Assembly (NCBI RefSeq): GCF_000495855.1
Contig: NZ_AWGF01000002.1
Coordinates: 62,001-126,000 of the forward strand
DNA: 64,000 bases
Direction: 5' to 3'
Origin: Asticcacaulis sp. YBE204
Lineage (GTDB): Bacteria; Pseudomonadota; Alphaproteobacteria; Caulobacterales; Caulobacteraceae
The notes below the pieces were generated by a model. That model was not told the DNA's origin, did no database searches, and worked only from the letters and a program-made list of their open reading frames with translations. Positions 56,416 to 64,000 of this stretch are shown here, piece after piece. The position numbers and the translations under genes are program-made. How positions within the stretch are numbered: position 1 is the stretch's first letter; each line of letters starts with the position of its first letter.

Positions 56416-57522
56416 TCAGCCGTGGTCGGCCAGCAGGCGCGGCACCGGGGCGTCCTTGATGCGGAAGAAACCGAGATTGTCTTCGCTCTGGCCCTCGCGC
56501 GGCTTGTGACGGACCTGAACGACGCCGTTCTTGCCGAAGCCGTCGATGACCGGGCGGTCGCCCTGACGGCTCAACCACAGGCGCAACAGGTGACGGCGGC
56601 GCTGGGGCTCCGGATAGTCGTGATAGAGGGTGCGTGCGTGAAGGGCCGCGTAGTTCGACAGCCACTGGATGTCGCCCGGGCGGAAGTCCATCTCGATGGC
56701 CATGCCGGGTTCGTAGGTGATTTTATCGAACAGCTCCAGTACCTCTATCTGCTCCGGCGAAAGCTTCGGCACGCCCTCATATTCCTGCGCGGTGAGGATA
56801 TAAAGCGAACCGGCATACATCGAAAACACGCCGTCGGTCAGGTCGATGATCGGCGAGGTATAGGTGTCGGACGGCGCGTTCTTGTCCTGACGGCGCCAGT
56901 CCCAGTGATAGGGCTGAAACAGCAGCGGCGCGAGGTCCGGACGGCGACGCAGGATCTCGTTATAGATCTCCGCCCCGGACACGAGGCATGACGCCCCGCC
57001 TTCCTTCGCCGGCCGCAGGCACATCAGCGACACGACGTCCGACGAGTCCGAATGGAACACCAGATAGTCGCGCACCTTGGACGACTTCGCCGTCGGGTCG
57101 TCCATCATCTTGTCAGACGTCGCATAGACCGAGTCGATCAAATCGCCCTTTTCGTTCTGACGGATCGGATCGCCCATATAGAGGCCGAGAATGTAATAGA
57201 TCGCCGCCGACAGCGCATCGGAATAGAGATGCGTGCGCAGACCGCGCACCAGCACGAAACCGCGCCCGGAATCGACGTCGCTCCCCCATTCCCTGATCGC
57301 CTCAAGGCATTCGACCAGCGGGTATTCTTCCTTCTGCACGAAGCGCAGGTCGGGATCTGCCTCGACGAAACGCGTCCCCAGCGTTTCCAGTTCGGCGATC
57401 TGGGCCTCGGACAGAATATAGACCCACGAGTCCGATTTCGATAGCACGTCGCCGCGCCAGGCGGCAGCGGTCGTGATTTCTTCCAGCTTAAGCGCCGGTG
57501 CGTCGACAATAGCAGTAGTCAT
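56416..57522 (-). CDS. TauD/TfdA-family 2-oxoglutarate/Fe(II) dioxygenase-like protein, 368 aa
   Basis: Double-stranded beta-helix dioxygenase. The facial triad is His157 and Asp159 in LVFHSDSSD with a distal His, probably His295 in NYAALHARTLYHDY; the 2-oxoglutarate-binding arginine lies in RRRHLLRLWLSR. The long N-terminal region (to about residue 85) is characteristic of a TauD subgroup of unknown substrate rather than taurine dioxygenase itself. The ATG at 57522 has AGAGGA before it; a longer frame upstream begins in non-coding sequence. It leads the two-gene unit with the dehydrogenase. Confidence 0.9.
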   Translation of the reverse strand: MTTAIVDAPALKLEEITTAAAWRGDVLSKSDSWVYILSEAQIAELETLGTRFVEADPDLRFVQKEEYPLVECLEAIREWGSDVDSGRGFVLVRGLRTHLYSDALSAAIYYILGLYMGDPIRQNEKGDLIDSVYATSDKMMDDPTAKSSKVRDYLVFHSDSSDVVSLMCLRPAKEGGASCLVSGAEIYNEILRRRPDLAPLLFQPYHWDWRRQDKNAPSDTYTSPIIDLTDGVFSMYAGSLYILTAQEYEGVPKLSPEQIEVLELFDKITYEPGMAIEMDFRPGDIQWLSNYAALHARTLYHDYPEPQRRRHLLRLWLSRQGDRPVIDGFGKNGVVQVRHKPREGQSEDNLGFFRIKDAPVPRLLADHG

Positions 57523-57583
57523 GAGACGATCCTCTGGGTGATCCAAATGGTATGTCCGGACCCTAACAGAGGGGCTGTGTCGT

Positions 57584-57599
57584 CTCTTGTCCCCGCGGG
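57584..57599 (-). promoter_or_regulatory. Degenerate CGCN-N6-CAAGAC motif upstream of TauD-like gene
   Basis: CCCG-CGGGGA-CAAGAG on the minus strand, 61 nt before the start codon. Confidence 0.3.
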
Positions 57600-57681
57600 C
57601 ATGATTAATTGACCTGAGCCGTATGAATGCGCCTACAGGCAAGATGCAGGTTCTGATGATCAAGTTATTCACTCGATCACG

Positions 57682-57719
57682 CATTCAATGTCCGCTTATG
57701 CCCACTGGTAATGTCTGCT
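57682..57719 (-). repeat. AGCRGACATT tandem repeat, copy 2
   Basis: On the minus strand AGCAGACATT (57710-57719) is followed by AGCGGACATTGAATG (57682-57696). The same two words occur at 20122-20169 with longer spacing. CTAAGGGCCA is also repeated directly near 57718 and 57833. The rest of the 57523-57928 gap holds no gene. Confidence 0.45.
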
Positions 57720-57928
57720 AAGGGCCAAAAGGCGGCCTGCCCGTGGCGGTGCCAAAAAATTGCGTGAGACTGCGCGCCGGAGCCGAATTTACTTCCGCTT
57801 TTGCCAGGACCGTAAATGGCCCTCGAGTCGGCTAAGGGCCAGGTCCGGCTATACGCTGTAGCGCCTAATCTCGATGCTCGGGAAATGATAAAGTCGGGCG
57901 CCGTTTGATAAAAAATTAGGGAGGCGGT

Positions 57929-58282
57929 ATGAGCAAGCACCGTGGCAAAAGCATCGACCGCTGGGAAGGCCTCCGGAAGCCAAAATTTTCAAAAGAGCTG
58001 ATAGAAGAGGTTCGCGATCTATTTCAAAAACAAACAGACAAACCTCTGACAAACGAAGATGCCAAGGAGATGTTGGAAAACCTAACCGGTTACTTCATGT
58101 GTCTGCATCTTCTCGATCGAGAACAAAAAGCTCAACAAATTGCCCGCAAGAAGATTGGTACAGAGATTGCGGAAAATCCAATCTCCGTTTGCCGCGAGCA
58201 AAGTTTATTACCGACCGCAGAAACAATTTCACCGAAGCGATTAATGCGCAGGCGTCGCCCTGTATCGCGAGCCAAAGGCTAA
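57929..58282 (+). CDS. Small hypothetical protein, low GC, 117 aa
   Basis: A strong GGGAGG ribosome site sits six bases before the ATG, which argues that this is a real gene. The first 75 residues are charged and helical (FSKELIEEVRDLFQKQTDKP, NEDAKEMLENLTGYFMCLHL). This faintly recalls small proteins found beside integrases and plasmid genes in alphaproteobacteria, but I cannot name the family. The C-terminal third (basic, MRRRRPVSRAKG) looks less structured and could be altered by a frameshift. Base composition is much poorer in GC than the neighbours, and a tRNA-Gln gene lies about 250 nt downstream, both common signs of acquired DNA. Confidence 0.65.
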   Translation: MSKHRGKSIDRWEGLRKPKFSKELIEEVRDLFQKQTDKPLTNEDAKEMLENLTGYFMCLHLLDREQKAQQIARKKIGTEIAENPISVCREQSLLPTAETISPKRLMRRRRPVSRAKG

Positions 58283-58533
58283 GCCGTCCAACAAAGCCTG
58301 TGCTGCACCGTTATAATTCTCGCAAATGAGAAACAGGAAAAATTTACCATTTTTCAATCCTTGCGGGAAAAACGGCTTGAGGGCAATTAGGACCAGAACA
58401 AATATTTCACAACAATTTCAATTAGATAATAAAATTCGGCAATATGCTACCGTAAAGGAGAGCCAACTATCGAACTTTTTAAGTTGTTGAAAAGGCTAGA
58501 AAACATAGGGCAAAATTGCCCAAAAATGAAAAT
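58283..58533. other. AT-rich gap between the small gene and tRNA-Gln
   Basis: A 54-codon frame at 58326 has no ribosome site or motif. Apart from the hairpin at 58508-58521 I see nothing definable here. Confidence 0.4.
58508..58521 (-). terminator. Probable terminator of tRNA-Gln
   Basis: GGGCAA-AA-TTGCCC hairpin 13 nt past the tRNA 3' end on the minus strand; the following T run is interrupted. Confidence 0.4.
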
Positions 58534-58607
58534 TGGCTGGGGAACTAGGACTCGAACCTAGAATGACGGTACCAAAAACCGGAGTGTTACCATTACACCA
58601 TTCCCCA
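58534..58607 (-). tRNA. tRNA-Gln (anticodon TTG)
   Basis: 74 nt on the minus strand with encoded CCA. Acceptor TGGGGAA / TTCCCCA, discriminator G, D-stem GTG/CAC, anticodon loop TTTTGGT (anticodon at 58573-58575), T-stem CTAGG/CCTAG with TTCGAGT loop. The first anticodon-stem pair is C27 against U43, which does not pair; the other four pairs are regular. Confidence 0.95.
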
Positions 58608-58741
58608 GCAAATCGGCCAAAGCCTTGGCAGCTTTTGCTGGTCTCGCCTGTGTCCGCGAGAGAGGCGCTTCACTAACCCAAGCTTTTGTGACATGCAATC
58701 CCTCCGGTGAAATTTTCCCCAGCTTCTCGCGCTTTCCGTTT

Positions 58742-59428
58742 ATGTCACAGCCTTTATTGATCCTTTTGCCCGGAACCGATGGCACGGCAGCCTTTTTCGA
58801 AGGGCTGAAAACCGCGCTTTCGCCGCATTATGAGGTGCGCGCCCTCGCTTATCCGCAGACGGGAGATCAATCCTACCCTCATCTGGGGCGGTTTCTATTG
58901 CCGGAGATACCCACGAACCGCGACTATATACTGATCGGTGAGTCTTTCGGCGGACCATTGGCCATCTGGCTAGCCACCCACGCGCCACGTAAACCACTGA
59001 AGCTGATCCTCGGCGCGACCTTTGCAGCGTCACCCTATGGCTGGCTGGGCAAGGTCGCAGCCCCATTGGTACCGCTGGGCTGTTTTCTGCCGCTGTGGAC
59101 GTGGCAGATACGCCTGATGCTATTCAATGGCAGCCATCATGAAACCGCGCAAATGATCCACGACACCGTCAGACCCGTCGATCGCCGCACCCTTCTGGCG
59201 CGGGTACAAAGTGTCCTCTCCTGCGATATGCGATCGCAACTGGCGGCGCTGACCATGCCTGTCCTCAGCCTCAATGCCGGTAAGGACCGCTTGATTCCGC
59301 CTTTCCTGTCGCGGCATTTCGGCAAGGATATCCGTCAGGTACGGCTGGATCTGCCGCACATGATCTTTCAGTGCGATCCCGACGGGATCACTAGCCACCA
59401 TATCCTGCCGTTCCTGTGCGAAGCGTGA
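58742..59428 (+). CDS. Alpha/beta hydrolase, 228 aa
   Basis: Compact hydrolase: the oxyanion region LILLPGTDGTAAFFEGL, nucleophile Ser in LIGESFGGPLAIWLA (GxSxG), Asp likely in AGKDRLIPP and His in LDLPHMIFQ. No signal peptide, so it is cytoplasmic. The ATG at 58742 is the first in a conserved position; the upstream frame reaches into the tRNA region and is not credible. Substrate unknown; similar proteins act as esterases or thioesterases. Confidence 0.85.
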   Translation: MSQPLLILLPGTDGTAAFFEGLKTALSPHYEVRALAYPQTGDQSYPHLGRFLLPEIPTNRDYILIGESFGGPLAIWLATHAPRKPLKLILGATFAASPYGWLGKVAAPLVPLGCFLPLWTWQIRLMLFNGSHHETAQMIHDTVRPVDRRTLLARVQSVLSCDMRSQLAALTMPVLSLNAGKDRLIPPFLSRHFGKDIRQVRLDLPHMIFQCDPDGITSHHILPFLCEA

Positions 59429-59469
59429 CGGGCTTTAACATGCCGGGCGTTTGTGATAGCGCGTGGCCC

Positions 59470-60354
59470 ATGTCCGATAAGTCTTATGTCATCGTCGCCT
59501 TCTACCATTTCTTCGACTTCCCTGAGTTCGAAGAAATGCAGCCCCCCCTGCTCGACCGGCTGAAAGGCCTCGGCATCAAGGGTTCTCTGCTGATCACGCG
59601 CGAAGGCGTCAACTCGACCATGGCCGGCACGCGCGAGGCCGTCGACAGCTTCCTGACCTATCTGCAAACCGAACTGATCGGTGAACCCATCGTTTGGAAA
59701 GAGTCCTTCGCCGACACCCAGCCCTTCGGCAAGACGCGTGTGCGCCTCAAAAAGGAGACTATTTCGCTGGGTGAACCGGTCAGCCTGACCAAACGCGGCG
59801 AATATGTCGAGCCGAAGGACTGGAACGCCCTGATCCGCCGGGACGACGTGGTCATCCTCGACACGCGCAACGATTACGAGGTCAATCTCGGCACGTTCCG
59901 CGGCGCCATCGACCCGCAGATCCCGACCTTCAAGTTCCTGCCGCAATGGACGCGCGATCACGCCGAACAGCTGAAGGGCAAAAAGATCGCCACCTTCTGT
60001 ACCGGCGGCATTCGCTGCGAAAAATTTACCGCCTGGATGCAGGATAATGGCTTCGACGAGGTTTATCACCTCAAGGGCGGCATCCTGCAATATTTCGAGG
60101 ACGTTCCGGCCAGCGAGAGCCTGTGGGACGGCGAATGCTTCGTCTTCGACGAGCGCATTGCGGTGGATCATAATCTGACGCCGTCTACAACCGCTCTGCT
60201 GTGCCTCTATTGCGACCACGCCCTGACGCCCGAAGACCAGCAAAGCCCGCTTTATGAGCGCGGCGTCTCATGCCCGCATTGCCACGGCGATCCGAAGTAC
60301 CAGCACGACCGCCCCTCGACGGCGCGGCCGGCGGCAGGACGTACCAAGTTTTAA
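59470..60354 (+). CDS. trhO: tRNA uridine-34 hydroxylase, rhodanese-like (TrhO/YceA), 294 aa
   Basis: Forms 5-hydroxyuridine at the wobble position of certain tRNAs. The N-terminal acylphosphatase-like domain (YVIVAFYHFFDFPEFEEM, GSLLITREGVNSTMAGT) is followed by a rhodanese domain with the active-site loop CTGGIRCEKFTAWM and DTRNDYEVNLGTFRGAIDP. The C-terminal tail has Cys pairs (LCLYCDHAL, VSCPHCHGDPKY) suited to metal binding. The ATG at 59470 is chosen as the domain begins directly after it. It lies about 40 nt behind the hydrolase gene on the same strand. Confidence 0.92.
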   Translation: MSDKSYVIVAFYHFFDFPEFEEMQPPLLDRLKGLGIKGSLLITREGVNSTMAGTREAVDSFLTYLQTELIGEPIVWKESFADTQPFGKTRVRLKKETISLGEPVSLTKRGEYVEPKDWNALIRRDDVVILDTRNDYEVNLGTFRGAIDPQIPTFKFLPQWTRDHAEQLKGKKIATFCTGGIRCEKFTAWMQDNGFDEVYHLKGGILQYFEDVPASESLWDGECFVFDERIAVDHNLTPSTTALLCLYCDHALTPEDQQSPLYERGVSCPHCHGDPKYQHDRPSTARPAAGRTKF

Positions 60355-60489
60355 CCGTACTCTGTGGATTTATTACGGTCTCTTCATTTGACCTATTCTC
60401 GTCAGCCTATATGTTAGGAAGCAGTGCGCGTGCGTCTTTGCGGGGGGCATGGTGCAATTTTTGACCGCAGCGGGGATGACGATCATCTT

Positions 60490-62277
60490 ATGAAACAGTT
60501 TCTTATTACGGTGGGCGCCGTTCTGACCGCCTTCATCCTGTTCTTCATCGGCGTACCTTTCCTGCTGATCACGATGGTCGCAGCGTCCTCTAAGCCCACG
60601 ACGCCCTCATCCGTGACCCTCCTGGTCGACCTGCGTCAGGGCCTGACCGATCAGTCCAAGGCCGACCCGTTTGCCTTCATCACCGGACGCCCGCTGTCGA
60701 CCATGGACATCGTGACGTCGCTCTATCACGCCGCCGACGACAGCAAGGTCAAGTCGGTCCTGATCCGTCTGCCCGAAGGCGGTATCGCGCCCGCCGCGGC
60801 CGAAGAAATTCGCACCGCCGTGCGCTATGTACGCAGCAAGAACAAGACCGTCATCGCGCACTCGCAGGGCCTCTATCCCGATACGATGGTCGTCGCTTCC
60901 TACATGATCGGCTCCGCCGCCACGGAATTCTGGATGCAGCCGCATTCGGCGTTTCAGGTGACCGGTATCGCGACGGAAAACACTTTCTTCAAGCGCGCCT
61001 TCGACAAGTATGGCGTCACGCCGCAGTTTGAACAGCGCTACGAATTCAAGAACGCCGTAAACCCCTATCTGCAAAGCGATTTCACCCCGGCGCACCGCGA
61101 GGCGACCCTGTCGTGGATGGGCTCGATCTACGACTCGCTGCTGTCATCGGTGGTCGTGGATCGCAAAGATCTGAAAATGGACCTGCCAAAGCTCAAGGCC
61201 GTTCTGGAAGCCGGTCCTTATGGCGCCGAACAGGCCAAGGAAATGGGCCTGATCACCAAGCTGGGTCAGGTGCACGAAGCTGAAGAGGCCGCCAAGGCCA
61301 AGGGCGGCGCCGACACCGAACTGATGGATGTCGAATCCTATGCCGCCACCGTCACCTCGACGGGGGCTCAGACCATCGCCGTCATCAATGGTGAAGGCGC
61401 GATCATGACCGGCAAGGGTGGTGGCGGCTTCGGTGGTGGTGAGCCCGAAATGCTGTCGGACGACATCGCTCAGGCCTTCTACGACGCCGTCGACAACGAC
61501 AAGGTCAAGGCCATCGTCTTCCGCGTCTCCTCGCCCGGCGGGTCGGACACGGCGTCCGAGCAGATCGCTCAGGCCATCAAGTATGCTCAGGATTCGGGCA
61601 AGCCGGTGGTGATCTCGATGGGGAACTATGCCGCGTCGGGCGGTTACTGGATCTCGGCAGGTGCCAATGCCATCGTCGCCAATCCGACGACTCTCACCGG
61701 CTCGATCGGCGTCTATGGCGGCAAGCTTGCCATTGGCGACGCGGCGGCGCGCTTCGGCGTCGACTTCCGTCAGATCGGTGTGGGCGGCGAATATGCCGGG
61801 GCCTATGCGTCGGGTAAGCCGTTCACCGAAAAGCAGCATGCTGCCATTTCGACCTGGATCGACGGAATCTATAACGCCTTTGTCGAACGTGTGGCCAAGG
61901 GCCGCAAGCTGCCGGTCGAACGCGTCAAGGAAATCGCCAAGGGTCGCGTCTGGACCGGCGCTCAGGCCAAGGAACGTGGTCTGGTCGACGATCTGGGCGG
62001 CTTCTACGCGGCGGTGGACAAGGCCAAGGCTCTGGCCAAGATCGACAAGGACACCAAGGTAAAGCTGGTCAGCTATCCCAACAACAAGTCGCCCTTCGCC
62101 ATGTTCGGCAAGGGCGTCGAGGCCAGCGTCAAGGGCTTCGAAGCCCTGTCGTTCCTCGGCTGGGCCTCGACCGACCCGCGCGCCGAAGCGATCATGAAAG
62201 AGGCCAAACAGGCCCGCCTTCGTGAACAGGGCGCCAGCGTCTTGGCCCCTGAGCCTTACCAGCCGTCGGCGCGTTAA
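60490..62277 (+). CDS. sppA: Signal peptide peptidase SppA, 67K type, 595 aa
   Basis: Membrane-anchored serine peptidase that degrades cleaved signal peptides in the inner membrane. An N-terminal anchor (FLITVGAVLTAFILFFIGVP) is followed by two tandem peptidase-fold halves. The catalytic lysine is Lys187 in RYEFKNAVNPY and the nucleophile Ser383 in NYAASGGYWIS, as in the E. coli enzyme where Lys comes from the first half and Ser from the second. A glycine-rich loop (GKGGGGFGGGEPEML) links the halves. The ATG at 60490 is chosen because the anchor helix starts at once. Confidence 0.94.
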   Translation: MKQFLITVGAVLTAFILFFIGVPFLLITMVAASSKPTTPSSVTLLVDLRQGLTDQSKADPFAFITGRPLSTMDIVTSLYHAADDSKVKSVLIRLPEGGIAPAAAEEIRTAVRYVRSKNKTVIAHSQGLYPDTMVVASYMIGSAATEFWMQPHSAFQVTGIATENTFFKRAFDKYGVTPQFEQRYEFKNAVNPYLQSDFTPAHREATLSWMGSIYDSLLSSVVVDRKDLKMDLPKLKAVLEAGPYGAEQAKEMGLITKLGQVHEAEEAAKAKGGADTELMDVESYAATVTSTGAQTIAVINGEGAIMTGKGGGGFGGGEPEMLSDDIAQAFYDAVDNDKVKAIVFRVSSPGGSDTASEQIAQAIKYAQDSGKPVVISMGNYAASGGYWISAGANAIVANPTTLTGSIGVYGGKLAIGDAAARFGVDFRQIGVGGEYAGAYASGKPFTEKQHAAISTWIDGIYNAFVERVAKGRKLPVERVKEIAKGRVWTGAQAKERGLVDDLGGFYAAVDKAKALAKIDKDTKVKLVSYPNNKSPFAMFGKGVEASVKGFEALSFLGWASTDPRAEAIMKEAKQARLREQGASVLAPEPYQPSAR

Positions 62278-62301
62278 ACACTTCAACGCATAGAAATAAA
62301 A

Positions 62302-62332
62302 GCGCCGTCCGGTACTCCGGGCGGCGTTTTTA
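62302..62332 (+). terminator. Terminator of sppA
   Basis: CGCCGTCCGG / CCGGGCGGCG stem (62303-62326, one G-T pair), loop TACT, followed by TTTTTATT. Confidence 0.85.
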
Positions 62333-62340
62333 TTATCTAT

Positions 62341-62632
62341 CAACCAGTCGTCCGACCCTGAAAATCGAGGCTGCAAACCTGAAGGCGGCGCTTACAACAG
62401 CGCACCACCTCAGGCGAAGCGCCATCACCTAAAGACCTTCCAGAGAACTTTCCGGAGACCTTTTTGCTCCGTATTCGGTCAAATCTGCCAGTGGCCACAT
62501 TCCGTTTCCTGGCGCTTTCAAAGGGTTTTGATAATTCCCTGACACAGCGCCGGGCAGGCATCGATGCCGTTGAAACCGCGATCGACGAATAGGGCTGCGA
62601 CATTGCCCACTCACTCGCCGGGCAACAAAAGA
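62341..62632. other. Gap between convergent sppA and TonB receptor genes
   Basis: No coding region with a ribosome site or known motif was seen between the two terminators. Confidence 0.45.
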
Positions 62633-62662
62633 AAACGGCGGCAGGTTGTCCTGCCGCCGTTT
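62633..62662 (-). terminator. Terminator of the partial TonB receptor gene
   Basis: Perfect 13-bp stem AAACGGCGGCAGG with loop TTGT, about 28 nt past the stop; the minus-strand T run is interrupted by one C. Confidence 0.75.
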
Positions 62663-62689
62663 CCGTACGCTTTATGCTACTCTGAGGAA

Positions 62690-64000
62690 TTAGAACTCGT
62701 ACTTCAGGCCCAGACGGACATAGCGCGGGTTCTGGTAGCTCGACGGCGAACCGTAGTTCGGGTTCTTGGTGCCGACACCACCCAGTTCGCCGTTTTCGTC
62801 GAACTGATCGGCGCCCTGAGCGTTGAACAGGTTGAACACGTCTGCCGAGACCTTGATCGTGCCGATCGGGATCGGCTGCGACCAGGTCAGGTTGACGTCC
62901 AGCTTCTTGATCCAGTCGCCGGAGAAGGATTCACCGCGCGGTGTCAGTTTGCCACCGCAGTACCAAGCCGTCAGAGTCGTCGTGCTGGCGCGGCCGTCAT
63001 TGAACGGATAGTAACCGATACAACCGTACTTGCGCGGCGAGAGGACGCTGGCGTTGAAACCACCCCGCAGGTTTTCGCTGAACTGGTACGAACCGTACAT
63101 CTTTAGGTTATAACCGTGGTGGTTCGGCAGCAGGCCGGTCGAACCGTCGGTCCAGCCGGGTTCGTCGAAGTCCTGCGTCAGGCCGGTATCGTCCTGACCG
63201 TTGTCCGACTTAACGCCGCCTTCGATATTTCCGTAGGAACGCGACAGGGTCAGCGAGCCGCCGAGATACCAGGTGCCATCCCACATACGCTCACCCGTGA
63301 AGGTCAGGGCCTGATAGGAACGCTTGGCCGCCGGGAAGCCCAGTACGTCCGCCGGAACGGTGACAGTCTTGCCAGCCGAAGCACCGAAGCTGTCGCCGAG
63401 GGTGACCACGAGGTCCTTGCCCGGATTGATCAGGACGTAGCCCGAACCGCCGAACGAGCCGCTGGCGGCCTGCGCGCTGGTGATGATGCCCTTCGACGCC
63501 AGCCAGGCGGCTGCCGGGGTGTAGTCGATGTCGGCGTCTTCCATGACAGCCGACAGGTTGCGGTACGTGAAGTCCACGCCGAACTTCCAGCCGCTGTCGA
63601 GGCGTTTTTCGTAACCGACGATATATTCGTCCTGATACTGAGGCTCGATGTTTTGCGACACGACCGAGTTGGCGTTCGGGATCAGGCCGTCCGACAGGAT
63701 GTTGGTGCGGTACAGGGTGCCGAGCGTCGGAACGTAGTTCGCGTTGCGCGCCGAGTAGGAGTAGAACTTCTCGGTGAAGGTTTCACCACCGGCCAGACGG
63801 ATGTTGGTATTACCTGCGATCGGCAGATAGTAACGACCATAGAAGGCCGTCAGCTTGCTCGACTTGTCGCCTTCCGGATCGAAGGTGATGCCGATACGCG
63901 GCGAGATGAGGTTTTCCTTCTTGAGGAACGGCACACCATCGGCGTTCTTGTTGGTGAACGAGTCGCTGCGCAGACCGAGGTTCAGAGCGACGCGATCGTT
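62690..64000 (-). CDS. TonB-dependent receptor (Oar-like), 3' part, cut by window edge
   Basis: Beta-barrel part of an outer-membrane receptor; the frame is open to position 64000, where VALNLGLRSDSFTNKN is read. Strand words include ENLISPRIGITFDPEGDKSS, YGRYYLPIAGNTNIRLAG, YIVGYEKRLDSGWKFGVDF and the final YQNPRYVRLGLKYEF. The phrase SPRIG-TFDP and the late VSADVFNLFNAQGADQFDE are typical of Oar-like receptors that carry an N-terminal carboxypeptidase-like domain, which would be outside the window. Confidence 0.88.
   Translation of the reverse strand, partial: NDRVALNLGLRSDSFTNKNADGVPFLKKENLISPRIGITFDPEGDKSSKLTAFYGRYYLPIAGNTNIRLAGGETFTEKFYSYSARNANYVPTLGTLYRTNILSDGLIPNANSVVSQNIEPQYQDEYIVGYEKRLDSGWKFGVDFTYRNLSAVMEDADIDYTPAAAWLASKGIITSAQAASGSFGGSGYVLINPGKDLVVTLGDSFGASAGKTVTVPADVLGFPAAKRSYQALTFTGERMWDGTWYLGGSLTLSRSYGNIEGGVKSDNGQDDTGLTQDFDEPGWTDGSTGLLPNHHGYNLKMYGSYQFSENLRGGFNASVLSPRKYGCIGYYPFNDGRASTTTLTAWYCGGKLTPRGESFSGDWIKKLDVNLTWSQPIPIGTIKVSADVFNLFNAQGADQFDENGELGGVGTKNPNYGSPSSYQNPRYVRLGLKYEF

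Noticed and set aside
58326-58490. 54-codon frame in the AT-rich gap before tRNA-Gln
   Set aside because: No ribosome site, low-complexity AT-rich composition and no motif.
62340-62614. Overlapping minus-strand frames between sppA and the last TonB receptor gene
   Set aside because: They start without ribosome sites and lie between two terminators; no motif.

Overview
The window looks like a chromosome segment of a Caulobacterales-type alphaproteobacterium, most likely near Asticcacaulis or Caulobacter. The grounds are high GC coding, five TonB-dependent receptors (one cut by the right edge), a FecI/FecR-type surface-signalling set, alphaproteobacterial repeat hairpins and a tRNA-Gln of the family's usual form. 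This assignment is inference from gene content; no 16S or marker search was possible.

Layout. 1-4546: a MoxR AAA+ ATPase (cut by the left edge) translationally coupled to a 1220-residue DUF4132 protein, like E. coli yehL/yehI. 4583-5187: a gene-free stretch with a nested inverted-repeat element and a terminator. 5188-10782: TonB receptor, FecR anti-sigma and ECF sigma. 10994-15562: LysR regulator divergent from three aldo/keto reductases and a flavodoxin, with two LysR boxes between. 15684-20012: membrane protein, PepSY protein and siderophore receptor behind a Fur-like palindrome. 20268-22969: a GcvA-like LysR regulator convergent with an MsbA-like ABC exporter.

23043-33284 is an organosulfur scavenging island. 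One tightly packed minus-strand operon encodes a TonB receptor, two SsuC permeases, SsuB, an SsuA-like lipoprotein, two SsuD-like flavin monooxygenases and a class II aldolase-like protein. A divergent gene encodes a cytoplasmic protein that resembles the sulfinate desulfinase DszB, including its active-site CPVP cysteine motif. The set could import a sulfonated or sulfone compound across both membranes, oxidise it and release sulfite.

33643-57522 is a catabolic island: Na+-symporter-like carrier, PDR-type reductase, a fusion of an AraC regulator to an acetamidase/formamidase, ribokinase, carboxylesterase, TonB receptor, SDR, Rieske oxygenase, a stand-alone acetamidase/formamidase followed by a stand-alone AraC regulator, S9 peptidase, MFS carrier, a GH3 glycosidase broken by an in-frame TAG, LigB-type extradiol dioxygenase, VOC protein, 3-hydroxyisobutyrate dehydrogenase-like protein and a TauD-like dioxygenase. 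A bipartite motif CGCN-N6-CAAGAC, always pointing toward the gene, recurs upstream of many of these and may mark one regulon.

57929-64000: a low-GC small gene beside tRNA-Gln(TTG), an alpha/beta hydrolase, TrhO tRNA hydroxylase, SppA peptidase and the 3' part of another TonB receptor. The strongest candidates for something undescribed are the AraC-amidase fusion with its unfused twin pair, the TonB-led DszB-like desulfurisation island, and the shared promoter motif.
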